Program-made: the position numbers and the translations under genes
Shown here: positions 14,501 through 24,607 of the stretch, piece by piece
Numbering within the stretch: position 1 is the first letter of the stretch
Layout of the letters: every line of letters begins with the position of its first letter
Notes under the pieces: model-generated
Told to the model about the DNA's origin: nothing
Database searches by the model: none
Seen by the model: the letters and a program-made list of their open reading frames with translations, nothing else
From: Climacteris rufus
Taxonomy: Eukaryota; Chordata; Aves; Passeriformes; Climacteridae
Assembly (NCBI GenBank): GCA_013398175.1
Contig: VZRZ01002180.1
Location: 1,470,168-1,534,167, forward strand
Reading direction: 5' to 3'
DNA length: 64,000 bases

Positions 14501-15793
14501 GCTACCTGTAGAGAGGAGGATGCTAAAAGTCTTGAGGAGTGTGTGGGACTGTTGTATGAGGAAGAATTTTTTTTCAGGTCTAATGCATCAGACTGTTACT
14601 TTGAGGGTGTCTGTGTGCTAGAACTGTGCACTTTTAGTGCTGGTTGGAACTTTGCACTTTGATAGGATTCAGTCTGCTGGACTACATCACAAAAACCATC
14701 ATCAAACCATTTCAGTAGATAAGTGTATCACATTAGCTAAGAGTATGTATTTCCTTTTTACAGAGAGACACACCTCAGAAGAAATCACTGACTCCCATGG
14801 ATTTTGCTAACCACAGAAGGACAGGTCAAGGATTTTTGATAACAGGTAGGCAAAGTAAGAATCACTTGGAAGGTAAAAGACCAACAAAACCTGTTAATCC
14901 ATCATACAGTTAAAAAATGCAGTACTCAGTGAGAGCCATCTCAGCATAAAAGGACAATGAGTGTGCTTGGCAGGATCTTTTGAGTTTGGTTTTGAAATTT
15001 GTTTTCACTTGTTCTGAGATAATCCTAACTCTTATGACTCTTAAGGGTAGGAATCCTCTAAAGCTGCTTTTTGGTGTTATGACATGGGAGGAAAAGGATC
15101 TCATCTCATCTCATCTCATCTCTCTTTTTTTGTTTTGTTTTTTTTTTGTTTGTTTGTTTGTTAGTTTTTTTTGGGTTTTTTTTTTTTTTGGTTAGTATTT
15201 TGGCATATTTAAAACTGTAGCAAGAGTATGTGGCTACATAATTTGCAGATGCTAGAGTAGTAACACAGTTGCATTCTTGTGAACTGCTCATGACAAATTT
15301 TATTTTAGCCCCAAAATTAATAAACTTTTTGTGTGAAGAAAAAGTGGATTTTAAAAGGTGCATTTTAACAAAATTATAAAACTCTCTTAAAAGAAAAATA
15401 AAAATCAATATTGATTTTCAGCTCTGTCTTGAATTTACAACACCAAAAAACAGAGCAACCTTATGTGGCCCATTTTCTTCAGTGTTTACAATAAAGCTGA
15501 CTAGCTAGTTCCTGATGTATTTGAGTTGTTATATGTAACCTTTATTTGTTTGGAAGTTTCTTGAGTTTAAATAATTATATCATTGACATAGAAAAGGTAA
15601 TGTAAGAATAAGGGCAGGCTAGCAAACATTGATCTGAGCACATTGGTGGAAGGAACTCATGCATAATCTTGGAGTGTTTTTCAGAAACTACAACAATTAA
15701 CAATTTTTATATTTTCTAGGCTCACAGAATTACTCCAGATCCTTTCAGAGAAATCCTCCAACCTCAAGAAAGAGATTTCAGATTGCTTCTTAA
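2418..15793 (+). CDS. FAM149A: FAM149A (DUF3719 protein), 14 coding exons, 5' end missing
   Basis: Joining 2418-2528, 3492-3624, 5133-5275, 7547-7672, 7828-8004, 9758-9948, 10477-10518, 11364-11518, 12581-12684, 12893-13111, 13436-13556, 14235-14363, 14764-14845 and 15720-15793 gives 1807 nt, one partial plus 601 full codons and TAA, with every junction in phase at GT/AG. The protein matches vertebrate FAM149A as I remember it: RNVQEAID, then SVYSWRDDEFD, the DUF3719 core (QLFWEIDEMLFEGKV to HLRVLGKQLL), VDGKIEEYLAFD, PPVSP, GVMTIQAKPLQ, TTHTFR and the C-terminal RKRFQIAS. The following CYP4V2 and KLKB1-type genes repeat human 4q35 order, which separates it from FAM149B1. The long GC-rich first coding exon of the mammalian gene is not visible and is probably upstream. 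Molecular function is poorly known; I infer none. Introns hold only T-rich tracts and short tandem repeats. Confidence 0.93.
3492..3624 (+). CDS. FAM149A: FAM149A exon b
   Basis: Acceptor TTTTCAG, donor GTATGT. It encodes a Ser/Thr-rich low-complexity segment ending ERSSVYSWRDD, conserved in FAM149 proteins. Confidence 0.92.
5133..5275 (+). CDS. FAM149A: FAM149A exon c (start of DUF3719)
   Basis: Acceptor GTAG, donor GTAAGG. It encodes EFDKANTQRVNQLFWEIDEM onward to FPHLR, the N-terminal half of the DUF3719 domain. Phase 2 at the 3' end joins the next exon as RVLGKQ. Confidence 0.95.
6588..6656. repeat. T/G-rich low-complexity tract
   Basis: Runs of T with G interruptions in FAM149A intron between 5276 and 7546. 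The rest of that 2.3-kb intron shows nothing recognisable. Confidence 0.85.
7547..7672 (+). CDS. FAM149A: FAM149A exon d
   Basis: Acceptor ATTCAG. I chose donor GTATGT at 7673 over GTAATA at 7660 because joining to the next exon then reads GNTKELCISGS, matching the family. It encodes VLGKQLLVPKDEGFQHF, the second half of DUF3719. Confidence 0.92.
7828..8004 (+). CDS. FAM149A: FAM149A exon e
   Basis: Acceptor TTTTCAG, donor GTAAAT. It encodes a Ser-rich segment followed by FLEEEIYDVDGKIEEYLAFD, a well conserved family block. If the donor is ignored, a TAA follows within one codon. Confidence 0.93.
9758..9948 (+). CDS. FAM149A: FAM149A exon f
   Basis: Acceptor TTATTAG, donor GTATCT. It encodes an acidic start, the RGIPPVSP motif and SEVFDHIWSNVIGILEELIK, matching the family's VAAEVFDHVW helix. 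Confidence 0.93.
10477..10518 (+). CDS. FAM149A: FAM149A exon g (short)
   Basis: A 42-nt exon between TAACAG and GTAAGA, in phase on both sides (2 + 39 + 1). The charged peptide has little conservation of its own, so the call depends on phase and splice sites. Confidence 0.75.
11364..11518 (+). CDS. FAM149A: FAM149A exon h
   Basis: Acceptor GTGCAG, donor GTAAAA. It encodes KLPHLPVIHITTDAE and a Ser-rich tail ending PPSVSSQ, equivalent to the family's FPHVLVPH region. Confidence 0.88.
12581..12684 (+). CDS. FAM149A: FAM149A exon i
   Basis: Acceptor CAATAG, donor GTAGGT. It encodes VHRFSSNSCSDLNGVMTIQA and KPLQQR, one of the most conserved FAM149A blocks. Confidence 0.93.
12893..13111 (+). 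CDS. FAM149A: FAM149A exon j
   Basis: Acceptor CCCTAG, donor GTGAGT. It encodes a Ser/Pro-rich region beginning NEQEDKQ and containing LPRLPALTSD, followed by DEICKGTK as in the mammalian protein. Confidence 0.9.
13436..13556 (+). CDS. FAM149A: FAM149A exon k
   Basis: Acceptor CCATAG, donor GTAAGT. It encodes NKLPPINSEAVEQ, the counterpart of SRLPPIGSETGEQ in the mammalian protein. Confidence 0.9.
14235..14363 (+). CDS. FAM149A: FAM149A exon l
   Basis: Acceptor TCTCAG, donor GTATGT, 43 whole codons. It encodes LRERTVTVDQFSRPNTTHTF and an Arg, a conserved C-terminal block. Confidence 0.93.
14764..14845 (+). CDS. FAM149A: FAM149A exon m
   Basis: Acceptor TTACAG, donor GTAGGC. It encodes RDTPQKKSLTPMDFANHRRT and a following GQGFLIT, matching the family's SDTPRKGSLTP motif. 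Confidence 0.92.
15099..15122. repeat. (TCTCA)n microsatellite
   Basis: About four and a half pentamer units, followed by a long T-rich tract to 15190, in the last FAM149A intron. Confidence 0.9.
15720..15793 (+). CDS. FAM149A: FAM149A terminal coding exon
   Basis: Acceptor TTCTAG. It encodes GSQNYSRSFQRNPPTSRKRF and QIAS, then TAA at 15791-15793. The C-terminus RKRFQxAS is a family hallmark. Confidence 0.94.
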
Positions 15794-16430
15794 CCTGTTT
15801 TAGGAAGAAACAGAAACCCTCTGCAGTGAATGAAAGACTGAAGCACTAAATTTGCCACCTAGTATGTCGTGTAACAAAGAAGGCATGCATTCTGCTGGTC
15901 TCTACTGAGCCTTGCAATCCTCAGGATGCCTGCATTATCTTATTTTAAAGTTGTTTGACCGGAGGTTAGATTAAAAATTGGAGCAAAATGAAATAAATGG
16001 TTGAGGTGTCTGCTCTGTTTGCAGAGGCCAGAGACTGTGTCTGCACTTTCTTCTGAGTAATTTCTCCTTTTTCTGCTTTTCCTAGGGAATTGTTATTCTA
16101 CCTATAAAAGCAAATACGATACATTTAGAACATAAAGTCCTGTTGCCCCTTGATTTGTTTCCTCAGTATTAGAGATGTTCTTGTTGTCTAAATATCAGTC
16201 ATATATAAAATTTATGCTTTTAAACAGCAGTTTGCAGTACTTCCTCTTTAAAATTTCTTCATTTTTCAGTCTGTCTGCTTATTGCAATTGATCTCTTACA
16301 AATATTACCTGTACCTACTTTTTCTTCTTCCTTTAATTCTTTTAAAATCTCTTTCAGTGCTTTTACTTATGCTGTTCTAATCATCAGTAACTATGGGAAC
16401 TGCTGGAATAAACTTTGTTTACAGCAAGTA
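15794..16430 (+). other. FAM149A: FAM149A 3' UTR with candidate poly(A) signals
   Basis: AATAAA occurs at 15992-15997 and again at 16407-16412 downstream of the stop. Which signal is used cannot be told from sequence, so the UTR end is a guess. Confidence 0.5.
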
Positions 16431-17619
16431 ATGTTTTCCCTCCCGAGCCAAATATGTTTATAGATGCTGAGCAATTGAAGCAGCATACTGACAAGTCTGT
16501 AAGACCATTCCCACTTTTTGAGATTTCTTGTACAAATTAATCATCTTTTGAAATATGTGGATCTTCAAATTTTCACAAGAAAATATATACTTAAACGAGG
16601 AAAGCATTATTTCATACCTCTTTGTATATACCCAAATGGGAAGTTCAAAGAGGAGAGTGGGATTGTGTTTGTCGAAAGACCACTGCACTGATGATGTTCC
16701 TGTCTGTTAGTACTGTGTGCATTCATGTCAGCGATTCCTCCTTCCATCAGAGAGCCAGTAGTTGAAGTAGATGTAGTTGAAGAGCTGTTGAAGGGTAAAG
16801 GAGGGAGAAAAAGTTCCTTGCCCACATTGTGCAGTTAAGGCTTGGGGACTAATACCAGTTTTCCTCACTTTTTTTGAATGTTCACAAGGCCAAGTATTTG
16901 TAATGAATATTTTATATCTATACTGTTAATCAGATTTATGTTTTTTGTAAATGGTCATCAAGCGCTGTATTCTCTTGAATACTGGCTAAGTATTTTTCTT
17001 CTTTGACTAAGTTTACTCACTGCAGATGATATGGTATAGTATCTGAGAAAGCAGAATGCTTTATTGTTGGATAAATATTGTTGCAGATCCATTTCATACA
17101 GTTGCCTGTCAACTTAATACAGTTTCTTCAGAAAAGATGTCAAAGGTGACCTGACTTCCAAAATTCCCTCTGCAAAATTCCAAAATTCAAGTTTTCAGCA
17201 GCATATCTGAAATATGCTTTTGCTCTTGTGAGTGCTCCCTCCTGCATTGTACATACCTTGGCAAGAATGCAGAGAAGTGATGGCAAAATGTGTGCCTTGC
17301 CATCTTTCTGCATTTCATGGCAATGCAGATCTTACATTGTGAACTAAATGAAAAGCTGAACATGCACTGGTTGATTCTGTAACAGCAGAAGTGGTAACAC
17401 TGAACTATTGAGCAGTTCATTGTCTCTCTTTGTGAAAGAGAAGATTTCTGACCTCTGTGAAGCAATGGAGCTCAGTCAGTGGATTTCTGAATGAACAGCA
17501 GGACAACAAGCAGCTGCTTCTGCAACTTAAAAGGAAAGATTTGCTAATTACTAGAGCAGCTAGTAGTTACTAGATCACTCTCTAGATTACTATATTACTA
17601 GATCACTCTCAGGTGACAA
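16431..17619. other. Intergenic sequence, nothing recognised
   Basis: AT-rich sequence between the FAM149A 3' UTR and the decayed CYP4V2 segment. Short repeats of 'tactagatcactct' occur near 17565-17610. I see no gene. Confidence 0.5.
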
Positions 17620-17725
17620 GAGAGATGGAAGAGGAATGCTTGCGGTCTACCAGAATTTTAACACTTTTCCCTTTGGGTCAGTTTTTGGGCACCTGACAGA
17701 ATCACTGGTCATCGTACATCCTCCT
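17620..17725 (+). pseudogene. Possible left remnant of dead CYP4V2 copy (intron 7-like)
   Basis: Around 'cacttttccctttgggtcag' and 'gcacctgacagaatc' this resembles 36860-36925 in CYP4V2 intron 7 ('acttttcccttttggtcag', 'gcacctgacacaatc'). It ends where the CR1 begins and would continue the copy found at 20073. The similarity is short, so it could instead be two copies of an unrecognised repeat. Confidence 0.45.
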
Positions 17726-17732
17726 AATCAAT

Positions 17733-19450
17733 ATAGACTCATTCCAGGTTGGAAGGGACTTCAAGGATCATCTGATCCAATCTTTATCGGAAAAAGCACA
17801 GTCTAGACACCTTGCACCTGTCCAGCTGAATCTTAATTGTCCAGTGTTGGGGAATTCACCACTTCCTACATAATGGAGAGATTATTCCAATGGCTGATGG
17901 TTCTTATTGTGAAAAGTTTCCCTCTTGTTCCAGTCAGAATCTTCCCATGCATAACATGCACATGTCACTCCTCACCTTTTCCATAAGACTCCTTATGAAA
18001 AGGGAGTCTCCATCTTTTTTGTAGCCACCCTTTAAATACAGGAACATGGTGATAAGGTGTGCCCTAAGCTTCTTTTCTCCAAGCTGGACAAACTCGGTTC
18101 TCTCAGCCTTTCCTCACAGGACAGGCTTCCTAGTCCTCCTTCAGTCATCTTTACTTTATTGCACCTTCTCTACCCTGTCCACATCTTTCTTGTATAGCAG
18201 GGATGAAAACTGAATACAGTATTCCAGGTGTGGCCTGACCAGAACTGAATAGAGTGGGATAGTGACTTCTTTATCTCTGCTGGTGTTGATGCAGCCAAGT
18301 CTCGTGTTGGCTTTCTTTGCTGCAGCAAATTGTTCACTCACGCTGAGGTGCTTGTCCACCAGGACCTCCAGGTTCCTTTCCATAGAGCTGCTCCCTAGCC
18401 AGGTAGATCACAGTCTGTGCTGCTCTCCGGGATTACATTTTTCCTTGTGCGGGACCTTACGCTTGTCCTTATTGAACTTCATAAAGTTCTTGTTAGCCTA
18501 ATCTATCAGCCTGTCCAGGTCTTCGTGCAGGGTGTCTCTCCCTTCCAAAGTGTCCACTTGCCCACTCAGTTTTGTATCACTGACCAACTTCACCAGGGTA
18601 CACTTGATCCTGTAATCCAAACCACTGATGAAGGTATGAACCAGTGTTGCCTCCCCGTCCATCCCTGGGGGACCCTGCTTGTGACAGTTGCCATTTTGAA
18701 AGGGAGCAACTTCCCACCACCCTCCATGTGTGGCCGGTCAGCCAATTCCCCATCCACTGCATGGATCATATGTCCAGACCGTCACATGCATGTTTCTGCA
18801 GGAGGAGGCTGTGGGAAACCATATCAAAAGCCTTGGAGATATCCAGGTAGACAGCGTGCTCCACTTGTTCCACATCAACTGAGCAGGTTCCTTTGTCATA
18901 AGAGGTGATCAGGTTTGTCAAGCATAATTTGCCCTTGATCAGTCTGTGCTGGCTTTTCTTAATCACAGGCTTCATTTGACTTGTGACAGCCTCCAGGAAA
19001 ATTTGTCCCATAAGTTTGCCAGGAACTGAAGTAAGACTGATGGGCCTATAATTTTCTGGATCCTCCCTGAAGTCCTACTTGTACATGGGAGTGACATTAA
19101 GCTTCTTTCAGTCTTCTCAGATGTCCCCCAAACTCCACAACTTGAAGATTATGGAGAGTGGCCTCGCAGCTGTATCAGCCAGCTCTCCTTGGTTGGATAC
19201 TGTCAGAGACCATCGATCTGTAGGGGTCAAGCTCCTGTAATAGTTCATACAACAACTGTTCCTTCACTGATGGTGGGTCTGTGTTTACGTCAGACAGGAT
19301 TTTTGTTCCCAAGGCCTGGTGCTGGTGAAAGAACGCGAATAAAGAAAGTGTTGAGTACCTCTGCCTTTTCAGCCTTGTTGGTGACTAATTAGTCTCTCCT
19401 GTTTAACAGCAGGCAAATACTTTGCTTCTGTCTGTGCTTGTTTACATACC
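17733..19450 (-). mobile_element. CR1 LINE, ORF2 3' part, antisense and decayed
   Basis: Read on the minus strand, this is a CR1 non-LTR retrotransposon. Conserved reverse-transcriptase blocks appear in broken frames: the HRLIKGKLCLTNLI and YLDISKAFDMVSH region (about 19011-18766) and the C-terminal LYSVLVRPHLEYCIQF block (about 18383-18156). The 3' UTR follows and ends near 'ggttggaagggactt' at 17745. Frames are interrupted by stops and frameshifts, so it is dead. It continues at 19986-20072 on the far side of an inserted LTR. Confidence 0.88.
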
Positions 19451-19985
19451 TGTCCTACTTTCAGCTGGCATAGAATTTATTTTCATCCTAGTAACTGGCA
19501 CAGTGTTGTGTTTTGAATTGACATGATAATAATGTTGATTACACACTAATGTTTTAGATGTTGCTAAGTTATGCTAGTTTGCCCTACATCAAAGGCTTTT
19601 CAGTGTCCCATACTCTGCCAGTGAGAAGGTCCACAAGAAGCTGTGAGGGAGTATGGCAAGGACAGCTGGCCCCAGCTGATGGAAGGGATATTCCATACAA
19701 AGAACACCCTGAATATATTAACTCAGGGGGGCAGAAGAAGGTGGGATGTGGCTGGGAGGTGCCCATTGCTGCTCTGGGGTGGACTGGGGTTTGGTCAGTG
19801 GGTGGTAAGCAATTGTATTGTGCAATTGCTTGCATTTCTTGGGATTTATTCTTCTCTCTCCTTTTCCTATTTTGATTTTATTTTTCTATATTTCAATATT
19901 TTCTATATTTCTCCTCTCTGTCCCACCAGGGTGGGGTGTATGCATGGTACTGTGTTGTGGTCTGGGGCTGAACCATGATAATACC
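19446..19985 (+). mobile_element. ERVL-type solo LTR (19451-19980) with 5-bp target duplication
   Basis: The LTR begins 'tgtcctactttcagctgg' and ends '...gggctgaaccatgata'. It contains the blocks typical of avian ERVL LTRs: 'ggacagctggcccc', 'gggatattccatac', 'ggtaagcaattg' and a 'tcccaccagggtggggtg' tail. The pentamer ATACC flanks it on both sides (19446-19450 and 19981-19985), which is a target site duplication. The last base pair is TA instead of CA. No internal retroviral sequence is present, so it is a solo LTR inserted into the antisense CR1. Confidence 0.85.
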
Positions 19986-20072
19986 TGAAGAACCCTCTGT
20001 TGTAGTTTTTGACATCTCTGACCAATTTCTGTTTGAGCTGAGCTGCTTTTCTAACTGCATCTCTGCACACCC
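19986..20072 (-). mobile_element. CR1 continuation beyond the LTR
   Basis: Wording such as 'tgagctgagctgcttttctaactgcatctctgcacaccc' is typical of antisense CR1 and resumes immediately after the second ATACC. It is the more 5' part of the element starting at 17733. Its right edge abuts the CYP4V2-like segment. Confidence 0.65.
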
Positions 20073-20520
20073 TTGGAATGCCCTTGTGTTTGGACATAAT
20101 CCCGAAGCCCAGAAGAAGGTTCACAGAGAACTGGACGAGATGTTTGGTAAATTTTGCATTCCTCCTTTATCAAGGTTGAAGAAATAGAGATAAGAATGTG
20201 CTATGTGGCCATTCTGGAGTTTTCAGTAGCTAGAGGTACTTGGGATGGGTGTTGGAATGTCTGCAGGAGAGAGCACTTGGAAGGTTTCCCAAGTAAAGGG
20301 TAGGGTTTTTTCTTTATTCTTAATGGTGAAGTAGTTATAGACAGACACTTCTTTGCTGTTGTTTTGACACTTTCCCTTTTCTCCTCAGGAGGACATCAGG
20401 TATTGAATGGTGAAAATATTCTTGTCATAATTTATGCCCTACCAAGATTTTCACTGACCTGGAGGAGTTTAGGCCTGAGTGATTGTTCCCTGAACATTGT
20501 AAGGAAAAGCACCTGTGTGG
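20073..20520 (+). pseudogene. Decayed partial CYP4V2 copy (exon 8, intron, exon 10)
   Basis: 20083-20146 matches CYP4V2 exon 8 (about 37127-37190) almost base for base, including FGHNPEAQKKVHRELDEMF and a donor GTAAAT. The following intron (20147-20272) tracks intron 8 of the functional gene. About 360 bp equivalent to 37352-37713, including exon 9, is then missing. From 20285 the similarity resumes with the 3' part of intron 9, an acceptor at 20388 and exon 10. Exon 10 carries an internal deletion and a CGA to TGA change (Arg to stop if the frame were kept), and similarity stops before the heme-binding Cys. Retained introns show a genomic duplication rather than a processed copy. Confidence 0.87.
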
Positions 20521-20639
20521 TTTCCAAATATTTAACACTGTTGATAGTTTGCATGCATCCATCGCTTTGTAACTGACATTTCCAGGCTCACTAGGGTATG
20601 ATGTGAAGGACATTTCATGCCCATTTTCCCTGTCAGTCT

Positions 20640-21125
20640 TGTGATTGTTCCGTGGTAGGCTTTTCAGCTGAGTGTAGATGTCATGATGTCGGCAGTGGGG
20701 CTGCTGCTGGGGTGGCCTCTGTGAAAAAAGGCTAGAGAAGAGAACACAGACAGTTCCTGCTGGTTCCATAATGGACCCACTGCAGGACACAGCTGAGCCC
20801 AGCAACCAAGCCAGTGGCACCTCTGTGAAAAAGTATTTACAAGTGTACTAAAAAAATGCTAAGCAGGCAGAGGAATGGGGGGAGGGAAAAGAGAGTGAAA
20901 CAGCAGTGTAAATACCAAGGTCAGTGAAGGAGAAAGAGGCAGTGCTCCAGACTCCAGAGCAGAGATTCCTCAGCAGCCTGTGGAGAAACCATGCTGGAGC
21001 AGGCTTATCCTTAAGAGCTGCAGACCATGGAGGACCCATGCTGGACCAGGAGAAAAGTGTGAGGAGGGAGCAGCAGAGAGGAACTTTTGTCTTTGCTTCT
21101 AACTTCCAGGTTATATGTTTTTAAA
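20640..21125. repeat. Probable old ERV/LTR-derived repeat
   Basis: Phrases such as 'tgtggagaaaccatgctggagcagg' and 'gaccatggaggacccatgctgg' resemble tandem-like segments common in avian endogenous retroviral repeats. No ends, TSD or coding domain can be defined. Confidence 0.4.
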
Positions 21126-24100
21126 TTGTCAATAAATTAAATTAAATTTCAAAAGTTGAGTGTTTTGCCTATGATGGTAACCAATAAGCAGTCTCCCAGT
21201 CTTTATTTTGACCCATGAGCTTTTTGATCCTGTTGAGGAAGGGTAGGGAATGGGTGGGTGTCTGACTACTGGCCAAGGCTAACCCACCGCAGCTTTTAAC
21301 AGGTTGTACAGCTATGACTGTGTTCTATGCAGGCACATCAAATGTGGACAAGAAATTTCCTAGAGCGAATATTGACACCAAGTCTTCCATGCTGCAAGAA
21401 TGCAGGTAGCAGATTTGCAGTGCTGTGCTTCTGTGACTCACAGGTTTTTCTTGATCTTAAAATGCCCTGTTTATTCATTCTTCATGACCTCTGGCTCACT
21501 TCATGTGATATGTAACATGCTGATAAATGCTTTCTTTAATCTACTGGAGTTTAGCAAGGAGGAGGCCCTGTAGAATCTAGCCAGATCACAGAGAATGGGT
21601 GCAATCTACACCTGTGACCTTGGATAAATTGTAATCATCCAGCTTGGGCATGTGCATTTTCTTTGAAACATTGATGACAAATATAGGTGTGGTGCTTTGG
21701 TAGCTACTTAGTGTTAATATCTATTAGTTTTGACATTATCACCGACACCTTATCAGAATTGCATTACAACAGTAATGAAATTACAACAGTACTCTCTCTG
21801 AGCTGAGAGGAGGCAGGCTTTTGTATTCTGTTTGGGATAATTCATTAATGCAAAATGTCTTGTAGTGAAGGATCCCAAATAATGGCTATGGAACAAAGCA
21901 GTTACTGTACAGTGAACACCAGGTTGAAGGAACCAAGGAAGGTATGCTTGATAGAGGTGGCATCAAAGCAATCAGTCTGTCTGTGAAAAACATAGCTATG
22001 GTCTCTGTCTCACAAATGCTGTTAATCTCCTTTACTTGTGAGAGGAAGGGTCTACAGAAAGATTTGAAGCTGAAGTCTTCCTCAGGGTTTGGTCTTGGGA
22101 GCCTAGATTTTGGGCTATAGTAGTCTAGTTTGGACATGGAATTTAGCATCAGGCCCTAAGATTCCCCTCTGAGGACCTTGGAGGTCTCTGAGCTGTCCAG
22201 CACTGATGATATATTTTGAAATGGAGCCATAATGTGTTATATTGTGTGTAGGTGACAGCTGTTGTGGACTACAAATAGCCTGTTTTTTTCATAGTAGATT
22301 TCTGCATAAAGATTAATCATGTTGTGATGGTGTGTGTTGAGAAAGAGAGATGCTTATGCTAAGAAAAGCCTTTCTCAAGAAAAAAAGATTTTCAGAATGA
22401 CTTGTGTACTTCTCTTTTGTCCTTCTGTTGTATCAGATCCATTTTTGCCTTGGTTTGCTTTGGGTTTGGTTTTGTTTTCTTTTTCTTTTCTTGCTGTTAA
22501 TGATGATTTTATTAGTTTTTCTTATTGAAGAATCCAGGCTGCATTCTAGGGACCAGCTGAAGCCTGTGTTGTCATTGTGTCTCTTGGCTGACACAGCTGC
22601 CTAGCAGGTTGCCTGTCTTCTGTTGGCACAGGCAGATAGCCTTCCACTTAGGTAAGAGGCTGAATAAAAGCAGGTTTGCAGTCTTATGAGATATATAAAA
22701 GCAAAGATTCACTAACCAGTGGAGGGCTCACAGAAAACCCACACTGAACAAATAGCACTCTGGGTGAAGAGGAAGTGCTAATCACAATCTGGCAGAAAAC
22801 TCCTCTCCTACATAACATTCTCCAAGGTTTGTTATGATTCCAAGTCTTGGTGACATAATTAGGCCTCAAAGATGCCAGGCCTCTCATTTCTTCTATCTTG
22901 GGTATATATATTTTATGTCTCATTCCAATGTTTCTGCTACCTTTTGTTAGCATCATCACCATTGCCAGCTGCTGGCAGAACGTTGCAATGTTTGTTTTGC
23001 TGTGTTCTCCACTGCTTTACCTATGACTTTGCACCTTCACCCTGCTGTTTCACAGGTTGTTTTGGTTTTGTTTTCTTTTTTAATTTTTTTTTTTTTTGTT
23101 GTAGAAGGAGTTACCAGCAGTTAGAAGTACAGATTTTTGATTCAGAATCACAAATAATCACTCCATCTAATTATCGGCCCCATGAAGGCAACAAACCGCA
23201 AGACTTTTGTAAATGTGAGAATATAATTATTCATCTGACTCCCAGGTTAAAAAGACAAAAGGTGAGCCTCTTCATCCTGTGTGCATGCTTCCTTCCTAGG
23301 ATGTCACCTATACGAAAGAGGGGACTGATGATTGTGTAACTTGCTTACCTCTTTGCAAGACTGGGTATGTATCTGCTGCTTTCTGTCACAAACCATTACA
23401 AATAACAGCAAGGGTAGCAAAGTTCATTTCCAGGTGTTTACTGTGCAGAAAGATGCAGCAGTCAGCATTTTGATAAAGTGTTTACTGGCAGATTGCAGGA
23501 ACCAAGTGCCAAAAGTTACCCCCCTCTTTTGGTGACCCAGGGGTCACCGAAACCTTATGTTGTTCTGAGCTTTCTGTTTGTGGATTTTATCTTACTTGTT
23601 CTGTTTATGCTGTTTGTTGATTTATTAAAAATGCTGGTGAAGTTAGTGCAATGATTTTTGGTACAAAGCAAACAGGCCATAAGTAGCTTTTGTGCTTTAT
23701 TCATGGGGTGAAGTTTTGTCAATTGGTTGTGAACCATGGTGTGTCTACCAAAATTCTGTTTGACCAAAAGGTTTCTGGGCACCTGCTTTGAGGAACAGAT
23801 GCTCAATAGCTCTGCAAAACTGAGAAGAGACCCTGCGTCCTCCTGAGGCAGGAAGGGCAGCAGTATATATGGTGGGTTTGGTACTGTGTCTACCCAAGCA
23901 CTTTGACAGCTGGGGCACAGGTGCTGGTGCTGCCAGTCATGTTACTGGCACCCTTTAGCCTGTGCCTGAGCATTCGACAGTCAGAGCAGTAAAGGTCATT
24001 TGAGCTGAGAAGCATCTGTGTGCTTTGCAGTGCTGCTCTTGATCATAGGTCTGTATGGGCTCTGGTTTTTGTAACCCCTGGAAACCATCAGCCCAGCTGA

Positions 24101-24400
24101 AAAAAGGTACTCTCCATCTGGCCCTTCAGTCATCGTGTTGGACAGCACTGGAGCAGTTCTGTATGGCAAAATGGTATTCCTTGAGCACCTCAAAACAGGT
24201 TAAGAAAGATGATATGGAGAAACCCCAACTTTCCCAAATCAGAAAAAGATGTTTTCTCTCTCGATGGTGCTTTGTCTTTTCCTTCCGAGGTATTGCATGG
24301 ACCTGCAAAGAACATTCTTGCTCTTCCCTTGCGTCAGAGTAACCAAGTGACAGCAGGGAAGTAGCATTGTTCCTCTGGCTGGCCTGCCATCAGGAAATGC
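21126..24400. other. Intergenic, upstream of CYP4V2
   Basis: No gene or clear repeat is recognised. It holds a perfect inverted repeat at 23531-23548 (listed separately) and T-rich tracts near 22460-22500 and 23070-23100. Confidence 0.5.
23531..23548. promoter_or_regulatory. Perfect palindrome, everted nuclear-receptor-like half-sites
   Basis: GGTGACCC AG GGGTCACC is an inverted repeat with 8-bp arms. It contains TGACCC and GGGTCA half-sites as an everted repeat with a 2-bp spacer. It lies 1.06 kb upstream of the CYP4V2 start codon. A regulatory role is only inferred. Confidence 0.25.
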
Positions 24401-24607
24401 TAGCAGGCAGCCTCTCCATAGGAGTGTTTTTTAACTCTGCTTATTTTCCTGGCAAGAAGTTATGGCACTGGCCTGTGTGGAAGCTCCGCCTCCCACTCTT
24501 CTGGCCAAGTTTTCAACGCACTTGGCTTACTGCAGCTGCAGTGCTGGGTACAGACAGCGCCAGTGCTGCAGCAGGGATCAAGACTCAGAGCAGGAGGCTA
24601 AGAGGCG
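24401..24607 (+). promoter_or_regulatory. CYP4V2: CYP4V2 promoter / 5' UTR region
   Basis: The 200 bp before the start codon is richer in GC than the surroundings and has a GC-box-like 'ctccgcctcccact' near 24485. There is no TATA box at a convincing position. The transcription start cannot be placed. Confidence 0.4.

Noticed and set aside
22872..23339. 155-codon + strand open frame upstream of CYP4V2
   Set aside because: Runs through a T-rich tract giving poly-Phe; no conserved motif or splice support.
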